Shown piece by piece: positions 15,377 through 23,479 of a stretch of DNA of 34,956 bases. Source of the stretch: Candidatus Freyrarchaeum guaymasense (lineage in GTDB: Archaea > Asgardarchaeota > Jordarchaeia > Jordarchaeales > Freyrarchaeaceae). The translations under genes were made by a program, and so were the position numbers. Each line of letters starts with the position of its first letter. Position 1 is the stretch's first letter. The notes beneath the pieces were generated by a model. That model was not told the origin of the DNA. It searched no databases and saw only the letters and a program-made list of their open reading frames with translations. The stretch spans positions 1 to 34,956 of the forward strand of contig JAUQZD010000004.1 in NCBI GenBank assembly GCA_030587405.1. Direction: 5' to 3'.

Positions 15377-17563
15377 CTATCGCTGGCCTGCGAGCTCCCT
15401 TAAGAGAGACCTCACGTCAGCTAAAGATGGCACATTGAACCTAGCCTGGGAGGGAGATAAACCCACCTTAATGGAGTAGGCTGACTCTGGGAGCACGGAG
15501 AAAACATCTTCGTCGGTCCAGTCGTCCCCTGCGGCCAGGATGAAGTCCCACTTCTCCATTGAAAGCCAGTGGAGCACCGCACGACCCTTATTTATTCCAG
15601 CGTTCTTAACCTCGATCACCTTGTTCCCCTCTAGGATTCCAAGGTTAAGGTTCGCGGTGAGGTGTAGTAGGTCGTCCTTCAGCTCCCTCGCCCTCATCAA
15701 GCCCAGCTCTGGGTCAGCCCTACGGTAATGCCACACGAGCGAGAACTCCTTTTCCTCTATGAAGGAGCCAGGCGTTCTGTCTACGTAGAGCTCTAGGAGC
15801 GGGCGGACCTCATCCTTCCAGTCGTTCCTTAATGGTTCAATGGTCTCCCAAGACCCCCCCGCCTCCTTCACCCATACTCCGTGCTCCGCGATTAGGCCCA
15901 CGTCGAACCTGTCAAACCATTTACCCAGCATGTTCCTGTCCCTTCCGCTCACAATCACAACCTCATTTCTAACGTCTTGGGTGAGCTCTTCAAGGATTGC
16001 TATGAGCTCCTCGTCCGGCTTCGCTCTTTCAGGCTTCTCGGCGAAGGGGACGAGGGTTCCATCGTAGTCTAGCAGGATCAGCCTTCTGCCAGCCCTAGAG
16101 TAGTCGTGGAGCAGCTTCTTCCTATCCTTAGATGTAAGCCTCCTTGCGCAGAGCTCCCGCTGAGCCTTCTTAACCTGGGAGAGCCTGTCTATGAAGTCGC
16201 TTGCCCACCGCATAATATCGTATCGCTGCAGCCTCCTCTGCATCACCCTGTTACGTTCTACCTGCTCCTCCTCGGGCATCGTTATGGCGTCCTTCAGTGC
16301 TCTAGCGACATCCTCCTTATCGTTGGGGTTTACTATGATCGCTTCACCCAGCTCCTTGGCCGCCCCAGCCATCTCGCTGAGGATCAACACTCCTCTCCCA
16401 TCGGTCTTCGTCGCTATGAACTCCTTAGCTATGAGGTTCATGCCATCCCTTAAAGGTGTTATGAGGGCTATGTCGGCTACGTTATACATGGCGACGAGCG
16501 TGTTGAAAGGAAGAAACCTGTACAGGTACCAGATGGGCATCCACCCTATGGTCCCATGCTTCCCGTTGATTTTCCCTATGAGCTCATCCACTTGCCTTTT
16601 AAGCTCCTTGTAGTGTTCCACCCCCGTGCGTGACGGGACTGCCACGAGGACGAGGGTCACCTTCTCCCTGTACTCCGGGTTCTCCTCGAGGAAGAGGTCG
16701 AATGCTTCAAGACGTTGAGGTATGCCCTTCGTGTAGTCTAACCTGTCGATCGACAGCACAACCTTATAGTTTCCAACCTTCTTCCGGATCTTCTCGATTT
16801 CCCTCCTCACTTCCGGGTTCTTTCCAGCCTCGGCAAAGCGGTTGTAATCGATCCCCATCGGGAATACGTCCGTTTTCACTATGCGGTTGTCAACTGTTAT
16901 CTGTCCGAGAGTGTGCTCGTAGCCTAGTAGGCGGCTTATGCTGTCAAGGAAGTGGCGGACGTAGTCGTACGTGTGGAACCCTATCAGGTCAGCCCCCAGC
17001 AACCCCTCCAAGATCTCCTTATGCCACGGGAGTAGGCGGAATATTTCGAACGATGGAAACGGTATGTGAAGGAAGAAGCCTATCGTAGCGTTAAACATCT
17101 TCTTCCTCAGGAGCATTGGGAGGAGCATTAAGTGGTAGTCGTGAACCCATATGATGTCGTCTTCCCTCGCTACCTCCAAGACCTTGTCGCAGAAGACCTC
17201 GTTTATGTGCTTGTAAGCGGTCCAGAATGCCTTGTCGTACACCGTGTACTGGGTGAAGTAGTGGAAGAGGGGCCATATTGTTTTGTTGCAGAATCCGTGA
17301 TAGTAGTTTTCGATCTCGTGCTGGGAAAGGAAAACTGGATGGTAACCGTCAGACGAGAGCTTCTCCTCCACCTTCTCCCTCTCTTCCCTCTTTAACTTCT
17401 TCAACGTGATGCCGGGCCATCCAACCCATAAGCCTCTATGCGACCTGTAAAAGGAGCTTAAACCCGTCGCTAAACCTCCCGCACTCGCCTGAAACTTTAC
17501 CTTTCCACCTCTCTTAACCACCGTGACAGGTAACCTATTCGAAACGAGCAGTAACCTACCCAT
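15377..17563 (-). CDS. Trehalose-6-phosphate synthase/phosphatase fusion (OtsA-OtsB)
   Basis: A 728-residue bifunctional enzyme. The first part is a GT20 synthase making trehalose 6-phosphate from an NDP-glucose and glucose 6-phosphate: SNRLPV at residue 8, WVHDYHLMLLP and DRLDYTKGIPQRL near 272, and LRDGMNLIAKEF. The second part, from about 490, is a HAD phosphatase that removes the phosphate: LDYDGTLVPF (nucleophile Asp), VSGRDR and GDDWTDEDVF near 677. The linker is basic. Both active sites look complete. The ATG start follows GGGTGA. No OtsA- or OtsB-only gene is nearby. It appears to head the minus-strand run down to the MBL-fold gene. The window also has TreT, a one-step alternative. 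Confidence 0.93.
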   Translation of the reverse strand: MGRLLLVSNRLPVTVVKRGGKVKFQASAGGLATGLSSFYRSHRGLWVGWPGITLKKLKREEREKVEEKLSSDGYHPVFLSQHEIENYYHGFCNKTIWPLFHYFTQYTVYDKAFWTAYKHINEVFCDKVLEVAREDDIIWVHDYHLMLLPMLLRKKMFNATIGFFLHIPFPSFEIFRLLPWHKEILEGLLGADLIGFHTYDYVRHFLDSISRLLGYEHTLGQITVDNRIVKTDVFPMGIDYNRFAEAGKNPEVRREIEKIRKKVGNYKVVLSIDRLDYTKGIPQRLEAFDLFLEENPEYREKVTLVLVAVPSRTGVEHYKELKRQVDELIGKINGKHGTIGWMPIWYLYRFLPFNTLVAMYNVADIALITPLRDGMNLIAKEFIATKTDGRGVLILSEMAGAAKELGEAIIVNPNDKEDVARALKDAITMPEEEQVERNRVMQRRLQRYDIMRWASDFIDRLSQVKKAQRELCARRLTSKDRKKLLHDYSRAGRRLILLDYDGTLVPFAEKPERAKPDEELIAILEELTQDVRNEVVIVSGRDRNMLGKWFDRFDVGLIAEHGVWVKEAGGSWETIEPLRNDWKDEVRPLLELYVDRTPGSFIEEKEFSLVWHYRRADPELGLMRARELKDDLLHLTANLNLGILEGNKVIEVKNAGINKGRAVLHWLSMEKWDFILAAGDDWTDEDVFSVLPESAYSIKVGLSPSQARFNVPSLADVRSLLRELAGQR

Positions 17564-17787
17564 GGAATCACCCTTCTAAGAAGCCGGGGGGCACATGGGC
17601 AAACCCGAAAAGCAGTGGAGAATGGAAGTATCCCCGTTAAGGAAGGAAATGCTCAACGCCTCCAGCCACCCCGTCCACCTTCAAGCTTCCATTTAAAAAT
17701 TACGGTTTAAACTATTATATTTCTGTTGCACGTGGAGCTTCTTCCACATCTCAGGAAGCATTTCACCGCCGGGGACTTGCTGCCTAG

Positions 17788-18541
17788 CTAGTAGGGGACA
17801 AACGCAAATATCAGGTCTATCGCTGTGTGGGATGCTATTAGTGGAACTAGGCTTCTTCTCTTCGTATAGATGTAGGCGTACACTAATCCGAAGAGGAAGG
17901 TTGCTGGAAGGTGGGGGAGGCGGACGTGCCAGACGGCGAAGGCTACGCTTGTAAGTATGATTGCTTTAAGGCTGCTGTGCGTCTTGGTAAGACTTTCAAC
18001 GGCTGTTATTCCGTAGCCTCGCCAGATAACTTCCTCGGAGATTCCGGCTGTGAACGCAACTATAACCAGTGCTGCAGTATACCATGGAGGAGTCATGTAG
18101 AAGAACATGTTGATGAAAAAACCGTATGTTCCGTATAGAACCTTGAAAAGGAAGTACAGGGTAGGTGTCATTATAACTGTTAGAAGGATGGCTATCAGCA
18201 CGTCAACCTTAAGGTTCTCAGGCTTGTAAGCTACTAAATCCTTTAAGCCAAGTCTATCTTTAGATGCAACGCGAAGAGTTAAGTAAAGGAAAATTATGTG
18301 GAGAAGTGGGACATAAACGGGGATGAGGAAGTTCACCTGAGAAGTATGCTAAGAAGTATGAAAGGAAAATGCTGATGAAACGTAGCCACCATTCGTGAAA
18401 TCCTAGAATTATGCCAAGTGAGAAAAAAGGACTAGTCTTGGCTAGAATTGGAGCGACTAAATAGTTTAACAGAAGATATATTGAAAGGTTTACCACCGCG
18501 GGGACGAACAACAATGCCAAGGTTGCCCACCAACTGGCCAT
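17788..18541 (-). pseudogene. CPBP-family (CAAX/Abi) membrane protease, frameshifted
   Basis: Two minus-strand frames together make one CPBP intramembrane protease of about 247 residues. The first (18541 to about 18340) gives the N-terminal membrane helices (ALLFVPAVVNLSIYLLL and the following ones). The second (18336-17788) gives the rest with the catalytic signatures EEVIWRGYG, WHVRLPHL and the late SHTAIDL. The switch is near 18337-18345, where one extra base would explain the loss of phase: FLAYFS continues into NFLIPVYVP. The downstream part has no SD of its own. It is either a true frameshift mutation or a sequencing error. Family members process membrane proteins or provide immunity; no bacteriocin gene is nearby. 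Confidence 0.7.
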
Positions 18542-18947
18542 CTATCATCCATCCTTTACCGGTTTAGTCCAGATACCATCAACCACTTCCAACTTCGACT
18601 AGTATTAAATATTTCTTTGGCAAAAATTAAAGAGAGAAGGGGGTGTTTAGGGAGATAAGGGTGTTTAAGTAGTTGCATGAACGTCAATAGGATATAACTG
18701 GAAATCAGGGATACATGAGGGCTTTCATTTTTATAGTTGCCCTTTAACCGCATAGATTAATTGGAATTGAGGTCTCTGTAAGGGCAGTTGATGGAGGAGT
18801 AAAGCAATTCATGAGGTAAAGGCGGATGTGATTGCAGTAGAAGGAGGATTAGAGGATGGAAGACCGCTTACAGCAACTGGAATACACCTTACTTATATAA
18901 GGAGGTCTTTCATTAAACTATTGAAGACCCGGTTTAGGTGTTTTAAG
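18542..18947. other. 406-bp gap before the HEPN gene pair
   Basis: Low-complexity A/T-rich stretches with a short direct repeat, GGGTGTTTA (near 18640 and 18660). A minus-strand A/T element sits at 18601-18612. The strong plus-strand box TTATATAA lies at 18893-18900. The open phase from 18828 to 18947 precedes this promoter and is probably not translated. No RNA gene recognised. Confidence 0.4.
18893..18900 (+). promoter_or_regulatory. Box A (TTATATAA) for the nucleotidyltransferase/HEPN pair
   Basis: The best TATA match in the window, preceded by CACCTTAC. It predicts transcription from about 18920, which places the protein start at or after TTG 18921. Confidence 0.6.
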
Positions 18948-19556
18948 TTGGCGTGGAGGCAGCATCTACTTTTCAGGTTTAATGACGACTGGTGTCGTGC
19001 CATCCATTCCTTCGCATATAAGCTTAGTGTTGTTCTTGGCGATGTGCTTGTGAGCGTGGCTGCTAGCCCGAGGGAGGACTTGCTTTTCCACGACGGCAAC
19101 GTGCTGGTCGTCGTCAAGGAGGACTCGCTCGACGTACGCTGGAAGGTGATTGAAGTTGAACGGGAAGTCGAGAAGGAGTTCAACTGGAAAATAGGAATAA
19201 GCCCAATAATAGTGAAAGACGACGAAAAAGGGTGGGAGACCGTGCGCCGTTTCCTTCTCGCCTACGATGAACCAGCTTCTTCAGAAGAGTGGAAAAGGGC
19301 TGTTGACAAGTTTGTTGATCGTCTTAGTGTTGTTCTTGGCGATGTGCTTGTGAGCGTGGCTGCTAGCCCGAGGGAGGACTTGCTTTTCCACGACGGCAAC
19401 GTGCTGGTCGTCGTCAAGGAGGACTCGCTCGACGTACGCTGGAAGGTGATTGAAGTTGAACGGGAAGTCGAGAAGGAGTTCAACTGGAAAATAGGAATAA
19501 GCCCAATAATAGTGAAAGACGACGAAAAAGAGTTCTTCTTGGAGGCGTTTCGTTGA
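18948..19556 (+). CDS. Nucleotidyltransferase-like (MNT-type) protein with internally duplicated domain
   Basis: The protein contains two tandem copies of a small nucleotidyltransferase-like domain. Each core reads LSVVLGDVLVSVAASPRED, then LLFHDGNVLVVVKED, then a helix rich in E and V, then GISPIIVKDDEK. The classic GS-x-A-R-G-D and D-x-D residues of active MNTs are mostly lost (VAASPRED, HDGN), so it is probably not catalytic. The two copies are identical over 208 bp (19023-19230 and 19323-19530). Upstream of them the flanks still align as protein (DDWCRAIHSFAYKL and EEWKRAVDKFVDRL) but not as DNA. The stop overlaps the HEPN start. The start TTG 18948 (AGGTG 7 nt upstream) is uncertain; TTG 18921 and GTG 18828 are alternatives. 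By context it is the likely antitoxin. Confidence 0.65.
   Translation: MAWRQHLLFRFNDDWCRAIHSFAYKLSVVLGDVLVSVAASPREDLLFHDGNVLVVVKEDSLDVRWKVIEVEREVEKEFNWKIGISPIIVKDDEKGWETVRRFLLAYDEPASSEEWKRAVDKFVDRLSVVLGDVLVSVAASPREDLLFHDGNVLVVVKEDSLDVRWKVIEVEREVEKEFNWKIGISPIIVKDDEKEFFLEAFR
19023..19230 (+). repeat. Perfect 208-bp direct repeat, copy 1
   Basis: Identical base for base to 19323-19530, offset exactly 300 bp, so the reading frame is kept. The two copies are separated by 92 bp of unrelated sequence. Copy boundaries: it begins CTTAGTGTTG and ends GACGACGAAAAAG. Confidence 0.95.
19323..19530 (+). repeat. Perfect 208-bp direct repeat, copy 2
   Basis: Second copy of the repeat at 19023-19230. After it the sequence goes directly into the C-terminal codons (EFFLEAFR) and the HEPN gene. 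Confidence 0.95.
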
Positions 19557-19888
19557 AGGCTGAGGAACTTTTCAAAGAAGCCGTTGATGACGTTAAAATT
19601 GGATGCTACAACAAGGCTGTATCCGCCCTTTACTTCTCCCTCAGAATGATGGCTGAGGATTTCCTTCTAAGGATCCGGGCGCCCATCCCTAGGAGAGACG
19701 ACAAGCTAGCTAATGTACTGGATAGCCTAGGGGTCAAAAACGTGGCGCTTGCTCTCAGGAAGCTTTATGAGCTGAGGGTGAAGGCAGATTATAGAATGGA
19801 AAGCATTAGCAAGATGGAGGCCGACGTAGCTGTAAGGGTGTACGGAGAGGCACGAGAAGCCCTAAAAGAGAAGCTTAAAGGGGAGTAG
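19553..19888 (+). CDS. HEPN-domain protein
   Basis: A 111-residue all-helical HEPN protein (KAEELFKEAVDDVKIGCYNKAV, then SALYFSLRMMAEDFL). HEPN proteins paired with MNT-type proteins are often RNase or modifying toxins, the MNT partner neutralising them. The usual R-x4-H RNase motif is not evident; at the matching place the sequence is LRVKADYRM, so an R is present but the H is replaced by Y, which may mean a non-nuclease scaffold role. The start is TTG, overlapping the upstream TGA, with GGAGG 7 nt before it. Coupled translation with the upstream gene is likely. Confidence 0.75.
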   Translation: MKAEELFKEAVDDVKIGCYNKAVSALYFSLRMMAEDFLLRIRAPIPRRDDKLANVLDSLGVKNVALALRKLYELRVKADYRMESISKMEADVAVRVYGEAREALKEKLKGE

Positions 19889-19977
19889 TGAGTGCTTTAA
19901 CCCTTTAGTGGGTGTTTAACCCTGTAGAGGAGAGATCCATTGAATAGTGATAGATAGTTATCTTCTAAATATCTTTA

Positions 19978-20000
19978 ATGAAAGGAAAAAGGAAAAGGGG
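19978..20000 (-). terminator. T-rich terminator of the superoxide reductase gene
   Basis: On the minus strand just past the stop the transcript would run through CCCCTTTTCCTTTTTCCTTT, a U-rich tract typical of archaeal termination. Confidence 0.5.
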
Positions 20001-20002
20001 AG

Positions 20003-20380
20003 CTACCTGGACTTCCAGAGGCCATGAATGCTACAGTATTCTCTTGCTTCTATTTCTTCTGCCTGAACGGGGAATTCAGCTTCAGGTGTATCACCTGGCT
20101 TCAAGTATTTTCTGTGCACTTCACCGTTGGCAGATATTTCGATCCATTCTATGTAGTGATCCTCCGTCATTGGATGGGGGACAGAGCCCACTTTAACCTT
20201 TATTCCAGCTTCGGTTCTTTCCACGACAGGAACATGCTTCTCCCCGCCAGCTTCTTCTGTTTTCTCCACTAGTAGCTCCATGGGTTTACCGCAGCACACC
20301 AGCTGGCCTACTCCGGAATGTAAAACTTCAACTATGTTTCCACAAACATTGCACTTGTAGATTTGCCTTCTTTCCGTCAT
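20003..20380 (-). CDS. dfx: Desulfoferrodoxin-type superoxide reductase
   Basis: A 125-residue 2Fe superoxide reductase that reduces superoxide to peroxide without producing oxygen, usual in anaerobes and microaerophiles. The N-terminal rubredoxin-like centre I is complete: Cys10, Cys13, Cys29, Cys30. The catalytic centre II has the expected four His and one Cys: His49 (EKHVPV), His69 and His75 ([14 protein letters not shown]), Cys116 and His119 (EYCSIHGLW). The lysine commonly found near the active site is Lys48. The ATG start follows AAGGAGGG with 5 nt spacing. Electrons probably come from rubredoxin or a flavoprotein; the next minus-strand gene is a flavin reductase. Confidence 0.95.
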   Translation of the reverse strand: MTERRQIYKCNVCGNIVEVLHSGVGQLVCCGKPMELLVEKTEEAGGEKHVPVVERTEAGIKVKVGSVPHPMTEDHYIEWIEISANGEVHRKYLKPGDTPEAEFPVQAEEIEAREYCSIHGLWKSR

Positions 20381-20410
20381 CTTAACCCTCCTTAAGCTCT
20401 CTCTTTTTAC

Positions 20411-20428
20411 GTATGAAAAATATACATG
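20411..20428 (-). promoter_or_regulatory. Box A of the superoxide reductase gene
   Basis: Minus-strand ATGTATATTTTTCATAC, about 31-48 bp upstream of ATG 20380. GTAT and ATAC ends form a short inverted repeat. Confidence 0.45.
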
Positions 20429-20504
20429 AAATAAATCAGATTCTCCTTAATAATAGTAATTGAACAAGAATGTTTCTTCTTTAAACTACAAAGGTGGTTT
20501 TTGG

Positions 20505-21038
20505 CTATGTGTGGTACGGGTTGGTTGGAGGCTGCTCTCCTACATACGTTGAGGCGGCTTTCGGCGTTTTACCCTTCTTCACGGTATGATAGTATGCGTA
20601 GGTCATTGGTTCACCTTCTTTGATCATGCCTGCGTCGACGACCTTTCCGATGAACATGGTGTGTGTCTTGATGTCGCACTCTTTGACCACTTCTGCTTCC
20701 ACATACGCTATGGTGTTCTCGAGAATTATAGGGGCTCCCGTTACTCCAACCCTAAAGTTTACTCCTTCAAACTTATTGAAGGTCCTACCAGTCTTGAACC
20801 CGAACCTGCCGATGAACTGTAAAGGTGTATCCTCCGATAGGATCGAAACCGCGAAAACCCTACTTTTCTCTATGAACTCGTGAGTTAAGTTTAGCTTGTT
20901 GATGCATACTGCAACCATTAATGGCTCCGCGGTAACCTGGATGAACGTGTTAGCGATTTGGCCGTTAACCCTGCCATTCATCTTGGACGTGACAACGTAC
21001 ATTCCATAACTGATCTTAAATAAAGCGTTCACATCCAC
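20505..21038 (-). CDS. Flavin reductase (FMN-binding split barrel)
   Basis: A 177-residue flavin reductase-domain protein related to the flavin-reductase half of high-molecular-weight rubredoxins (Hrb). The FMN-binding N-terminal block ISYGMYVVTSKMNGRVNGQI and NTFIQVTAEPLMVAVCI is typical, followed by VFAVSIL and the FGF segment. The rubredoxin domain of Hrb is absent; the tail KKGKTPKAASTYVGE is the region where fusion occurs in Hrb. It would reduce flavin or shuttle electrons with NAD(P)H. GTG start with GGGGAGGA 6 nt upstream and a TATA element TCCTTTTAACTGG (21060-21072, minus). Neighbouring dfx suggests a role in oxygen detoxification. Confidence 0.85.
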   Translation of the reverse strand: MDVNALFKISYGMYVVTSKMNGRVNGQIANTFIQVTAEPLMVAVCINKLNLTHEFIEKSRVFAVSILSEDTPLQFIGRFGFKTGRTFNKFEGVNFRVGVTGAPIILENTIAYVEAEVVKECDIKTHTMFIGKVVDAGMIKEGEPMTYAYYHTVKKGKTPKAASTYVGEQPPTNPYHT

Positions 21039-21059
21039 GCGAGTCCTCCCCCCTGAACG

Positions 21060-21072
21060 GCCAGTTAAAAGG
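21060..21072 (-). promoter_or_regulatory. Box A of the flavin reductase gene
   Basis: Minus-strand TCCTTTTAACTGG, 22-34 bp upstream of GTG 21038. Confidence 0.45.
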
Positions 21073-21292
21073 AAGCTGGAAGATGATGCACGCTGTTAAA
21101 GATTATGGTAACACAATTTAATTAAGTTAAGCGTTTCACTTGCAAAAATATTGATGCCTTTAAGGTTCCAGCGACGGTAGGTTTTTTGCGTCAGGGAGGG
21201 TTGGTTTTACAGTTGCCTAAACGCCAGCATAACATTAAAGTTCTGTTGTCAGGTAGAATCCAGCTATGTTGCTTCTTGGAGAGAAACAAAGC

Positions 21293-21300
21293 TTTAAGTG
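21293..21300 (+). promoter_or_regulatory. Candidate box A of the methylmalonyl-CoA mutase operon
   Basis: TTTAAGTG lies 48-55 bp ahead of ATG 21348. It lies inside the longer open frame, which supports the downstream start. Confidence 0.4.
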
Positions 21301-21347
21301 TGATAGGTTGTAATTTTCCCTTGTATGTTTCGTTGGAGGGCTATGGG

Positions 21348-23027
21348 ATGGTTGATGAAGGAGACCTAGCTGAGATACGGGCAGCTAGGGAGAAATGGGA
21401 GAAGGAGACGTTGAATAAGTGGGTTGCAAGGCTTCCCGAGAGGAAGAAGTCTTTTAAGGTTTCATCGGGGTTCGATGTGAAGCACGTGTACACTCCGGAG
21501 GACACGGCGAAGCTAAACTACCTGAAGGACTTGGGGTTCCCAGGGGAGTACCCGTTCACCAGGGGGATCCACGCCACGATGTACAGGGGGAGGCTTTGGA
21601 CGATGAGGCAGTTTTCTGGTTTTGGGACGGCGGAGGACACGAACAAGCGTTTCAAGTATCTTCTAAGCGAGGGTGAGACGGGGCTGAGCATAGCCTTCGA
21701 CTACCCGACCATAATGGGCTTGGACTCTGATCATCCGATGTCGGCGGGAGAGGTTGGGAAGTGTGGTGTCGCCGTTTCAACGCTGAGGGACATGGAGATC
21801 CTGTTTGAGGGGATCCCCCTAGATAAGGTTACGACTTCCATGACTATAAACATGCCCGCGTCAGTCCTCTTAGCAATGTACATAGCGGTCGGCGAGAAGC
21901 AAGGTGTGCCAATGGAGGCTCTCGGAGGGACAACACAAAACGACAACTTGAAGGAGTTTATAGCTCAGAAGCTCTGCATCTTCCCTCCTGAGCCTGCGTT
22001 GAAGCTTTCAGTGGATTTGATCGAGTTCTGCGCCAAGCACATGCCAAAGTGGAACCCCATAAGCATTAGCGGGTACCACATAAGGGAGGCTGGGGCTACC
22101 GCCCTCCAAGAGCTGGCGTTCACCATAGCTGACGGGATAACGTACGTTGAATCCACGTTGGAGAGGGGGTTAGATGTCGACGAGTTCGCCCCCCGCCTTT
22201 CATTCTTCTTCGCCTCGCACAACGACTTCTTTGAGGAGATCGCAAAGTTTAGGGCTGCGAGGAAGGTTTGGGCGATGCTCATGAAGGAGCGATTCAACGC
22301 TAAGAAGGAGCGATCCATGTGGCTTAGGATGCACGTTCAGACCTCAGGGTGTACCCTAACAGCCCAGCAACCCCTGAACAACATTATAAGGGTTACAATT
22401 CAAGCTCTGGCCGCGGTGCTCGGCGGAACCCAGTCCCTGCATACGAACTCGTACGATGAAGCTCTAGCGCTTCCAACCGAGGAGGCCGTAAGGATATCTC
22501 TTAGAACCCAGCAGATAATAGCTTATGAGAGCGGGGTGTGCAACACGGTAGACCCCCTCGGGGGGTCGTACTACGTTGAGTGGTTAACTGATAAGATGGT
22601 TGAGGAAACCCTAAAGTACCTTGACAGGATAGAGAGCATGGGGGGAGTCATAGAGTGCATAAAGAGAGGGTACTTCCAGAAGGAGATAGCTGAGAGCGCG
22701 AGGAAGTACCAGCAGGAGGTGGAGAAGGAGGAAAGGGTCATAGTCGGGGTCAACAAGTACGCCTTAGACGAAAAGATTAAGGTGCCCATACTGAAGATAG
22801 GGGAGGACGTTGAGAGGAAGCAGGTTGAAAGGCTAAGGAGGGTTAAGGCGGAGAGGGACAACGTGAAGGTGGAGGAAAGGCTCTCGGACCTGAGGAGGGC
22901 TGCGGAGAAAGGTGAAAACCTCGTGCCATATATCTTGGAGTCGGTTAAAGTGTACGCTAGCATAGGAGAGATAATAGGCACCCTAAAGGAGGTTTACGGG
23001 GAGCACCAAGAAGTCATAGTCTTTTAG
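21348..23027 (+). CDS. Methylmalonyl-CoA mutase, large (catalytic) subunit
   Basis: Catalytic TIM-barrel subunit of adenosylcobalamin-dependent methylmalonyl-CoA mutase, which interconverts (R)-methylmalonyl-CoA and succinyl-CoA. The family core is present: PFTRGIHATMYRGRLWTMRQ, ETGLSIAFDYPTIMGLDSDH, GGTTQNDNLKEF, and SGYHIREAG with the active-site His at residue 244. Length is 559 residues, the size of the archaeal large subunit that lacks the B12 domain. I moved the start from the first possible codon (21186) to ATG 21348, because GGAGGG at 21335-21340 precedes it and the region before contains the promoter. The small subunit follows after 26 nt. A related mutase such as isobutyryl- or ethylmalonyl-CoA mutase is possible, but the sequence reads like the classic MCM. 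Confidence 0.93.
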   Translation: MVDEGDLAEIRAAREKWEKETLNKWVARLPERKKSFKVSSGFDVKHVYTPEDTAKLNYLKDLGFPGEYPFTRGIHATMYRGRLWTMRQFSGFGTAEDTNKRFKYLLSEGETGLSIAFDYPTIMGLDSDHPMSAGEVGKCGVAVSTLRDMEILFEGIPLDKVTTSMTINMPASVLLAMYIAVGEKQGVPMEALGGTTQNDNLKEFIAQKLCIFPPEPALKLSVDLIEFCAKHMPKWNPISISGYHIREAGATALQELAFTIADGITYVESTLERGLDVDEFAPRLSFFFASHNDFFEEIAKFRAARKVWAMLMKERFNAKKERSMWLRMHVQTSGCTLTAQQPLNNIIRVTIQALAAVLGGTQSLHTNSYDEALALPTEEAVRISLRTQQIIAYESGVCNTVDPLGGSYYVEWLTDKMVEETLKYLDRIESMGGVIECIKRGYFQKEIAESARKYQQEVEKEERVIVGVNKYALDEKIKVPILKIGEDVERKQVERLRRVKAERDNVKVEERLSDLRRAAEKGENLVPYILESVKVYASIGEIIGTLKEVYGEHQEVIVF

Positions 23028-23053
23028 TATAGTTCCTACAGCGGGTGGTTAAG

Positions 23054-23458
23054 ATGAGCAAGAGGAGGATTAGGGTGCTCGTCGCCAAGCCGGGGCTTGA
23101 CTCCCATGACAGGGGGGCGAAGGTTATAGCAGGAGCGCTTAGAGACGCCGGGTTCGAGGTGATATATACTGGGCTTAGGCAGACACCCGAGCAGATAGTT
23201 GAAACAGTCATTCAGGAAGACGTGGACGTTCTCTGCCTCAGCATCCTATCAGGAGCCCACATGACCCTGCTTCCCAAGGTTATGGAGCTCATGAAGAGGA
23301 ATGGGTTAGACGACGTTCTAGTCCTGGCGGGAGGGATAATTCCGGACGACGACGTGCCCCGCCTTAAGGAGGTAGGGATCGCAGAAGTGTTTGGTCCCGG
23401 GACGATGACTGAGGAGGTAATAGAGTTCATAAAGAGGAACCTTAAGAGAAGCCTGTAA
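23054..23458 (+). CDS. Methylmalonyl-CoA mutase, small (B12-binding) subunit
   Basis: A 134-residue cobalamin-binding domain, the separate C-terminal subunit of the mutase. The B12 lower-ligand motif is complete: [11 protein letters not shown]-x-H-x2-G at residues 16-21, followed by LSILSGAHM (S-x-L) and [10 protein letters not shown] (GG), the base-off/His-on signature. ATG 23054 with GGGTGG a few nucleotides upstream is preferred to GTG 23045. It lies 26 nt after the large subunit and 17 nt before the fused MeaB gene. Confidence 0.93.
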   Translation: MSKRRIRVLVAKPGLDSHDRGAKVIAGALRDAGFEVIYTGLRQTPEQIVETVIQEDVDVLCLSILSGAHMTLLPKVMELMKRNGLDDVLVLAGGIIPDDDVPRLKEVGIAEVFGPGTMTEEVIEFIKRNLKRSL

Positions 23459-23463
23459 GCTGG

Positions 23464-23479
23464 AAGGAGGCGTCCATTA
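23464..23479 (+). promoter_or_regulatory. Strong Shine-Dalgarno before a non-ATG start (ATT)
   Basis: AAGGAGG at 23464-23470 is the best SD in the operon. In the phase of the MeaB-CobA protein the only codons in reach are ATT at 23476 (5 nt away) and ATT at 23479 (8 nt away). No ATG, GTG or TTG occurs in that phase between the upstream stop (23443-23445) and the P-loop. Confidence 0.65.

Noticed and set aside
16630..17088. 152-codon plus-strand frame inside otsA-otsB
   Set aside because: Ser/Arg/Pro-rich shadow of a complete enzyme on the minus strand.
18556..18753. 65-codon minus-strand frame upstream of the CPBP gene
   Set aside because: No SD, low complexity and A/T-rich; lies over likely promoter DNA.
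21186..21347. 54-codon N-terminal extension of the mutase large subunit
   Set aside because: Contains the promoter; ATG 21348 has a good SD and gives the family length.
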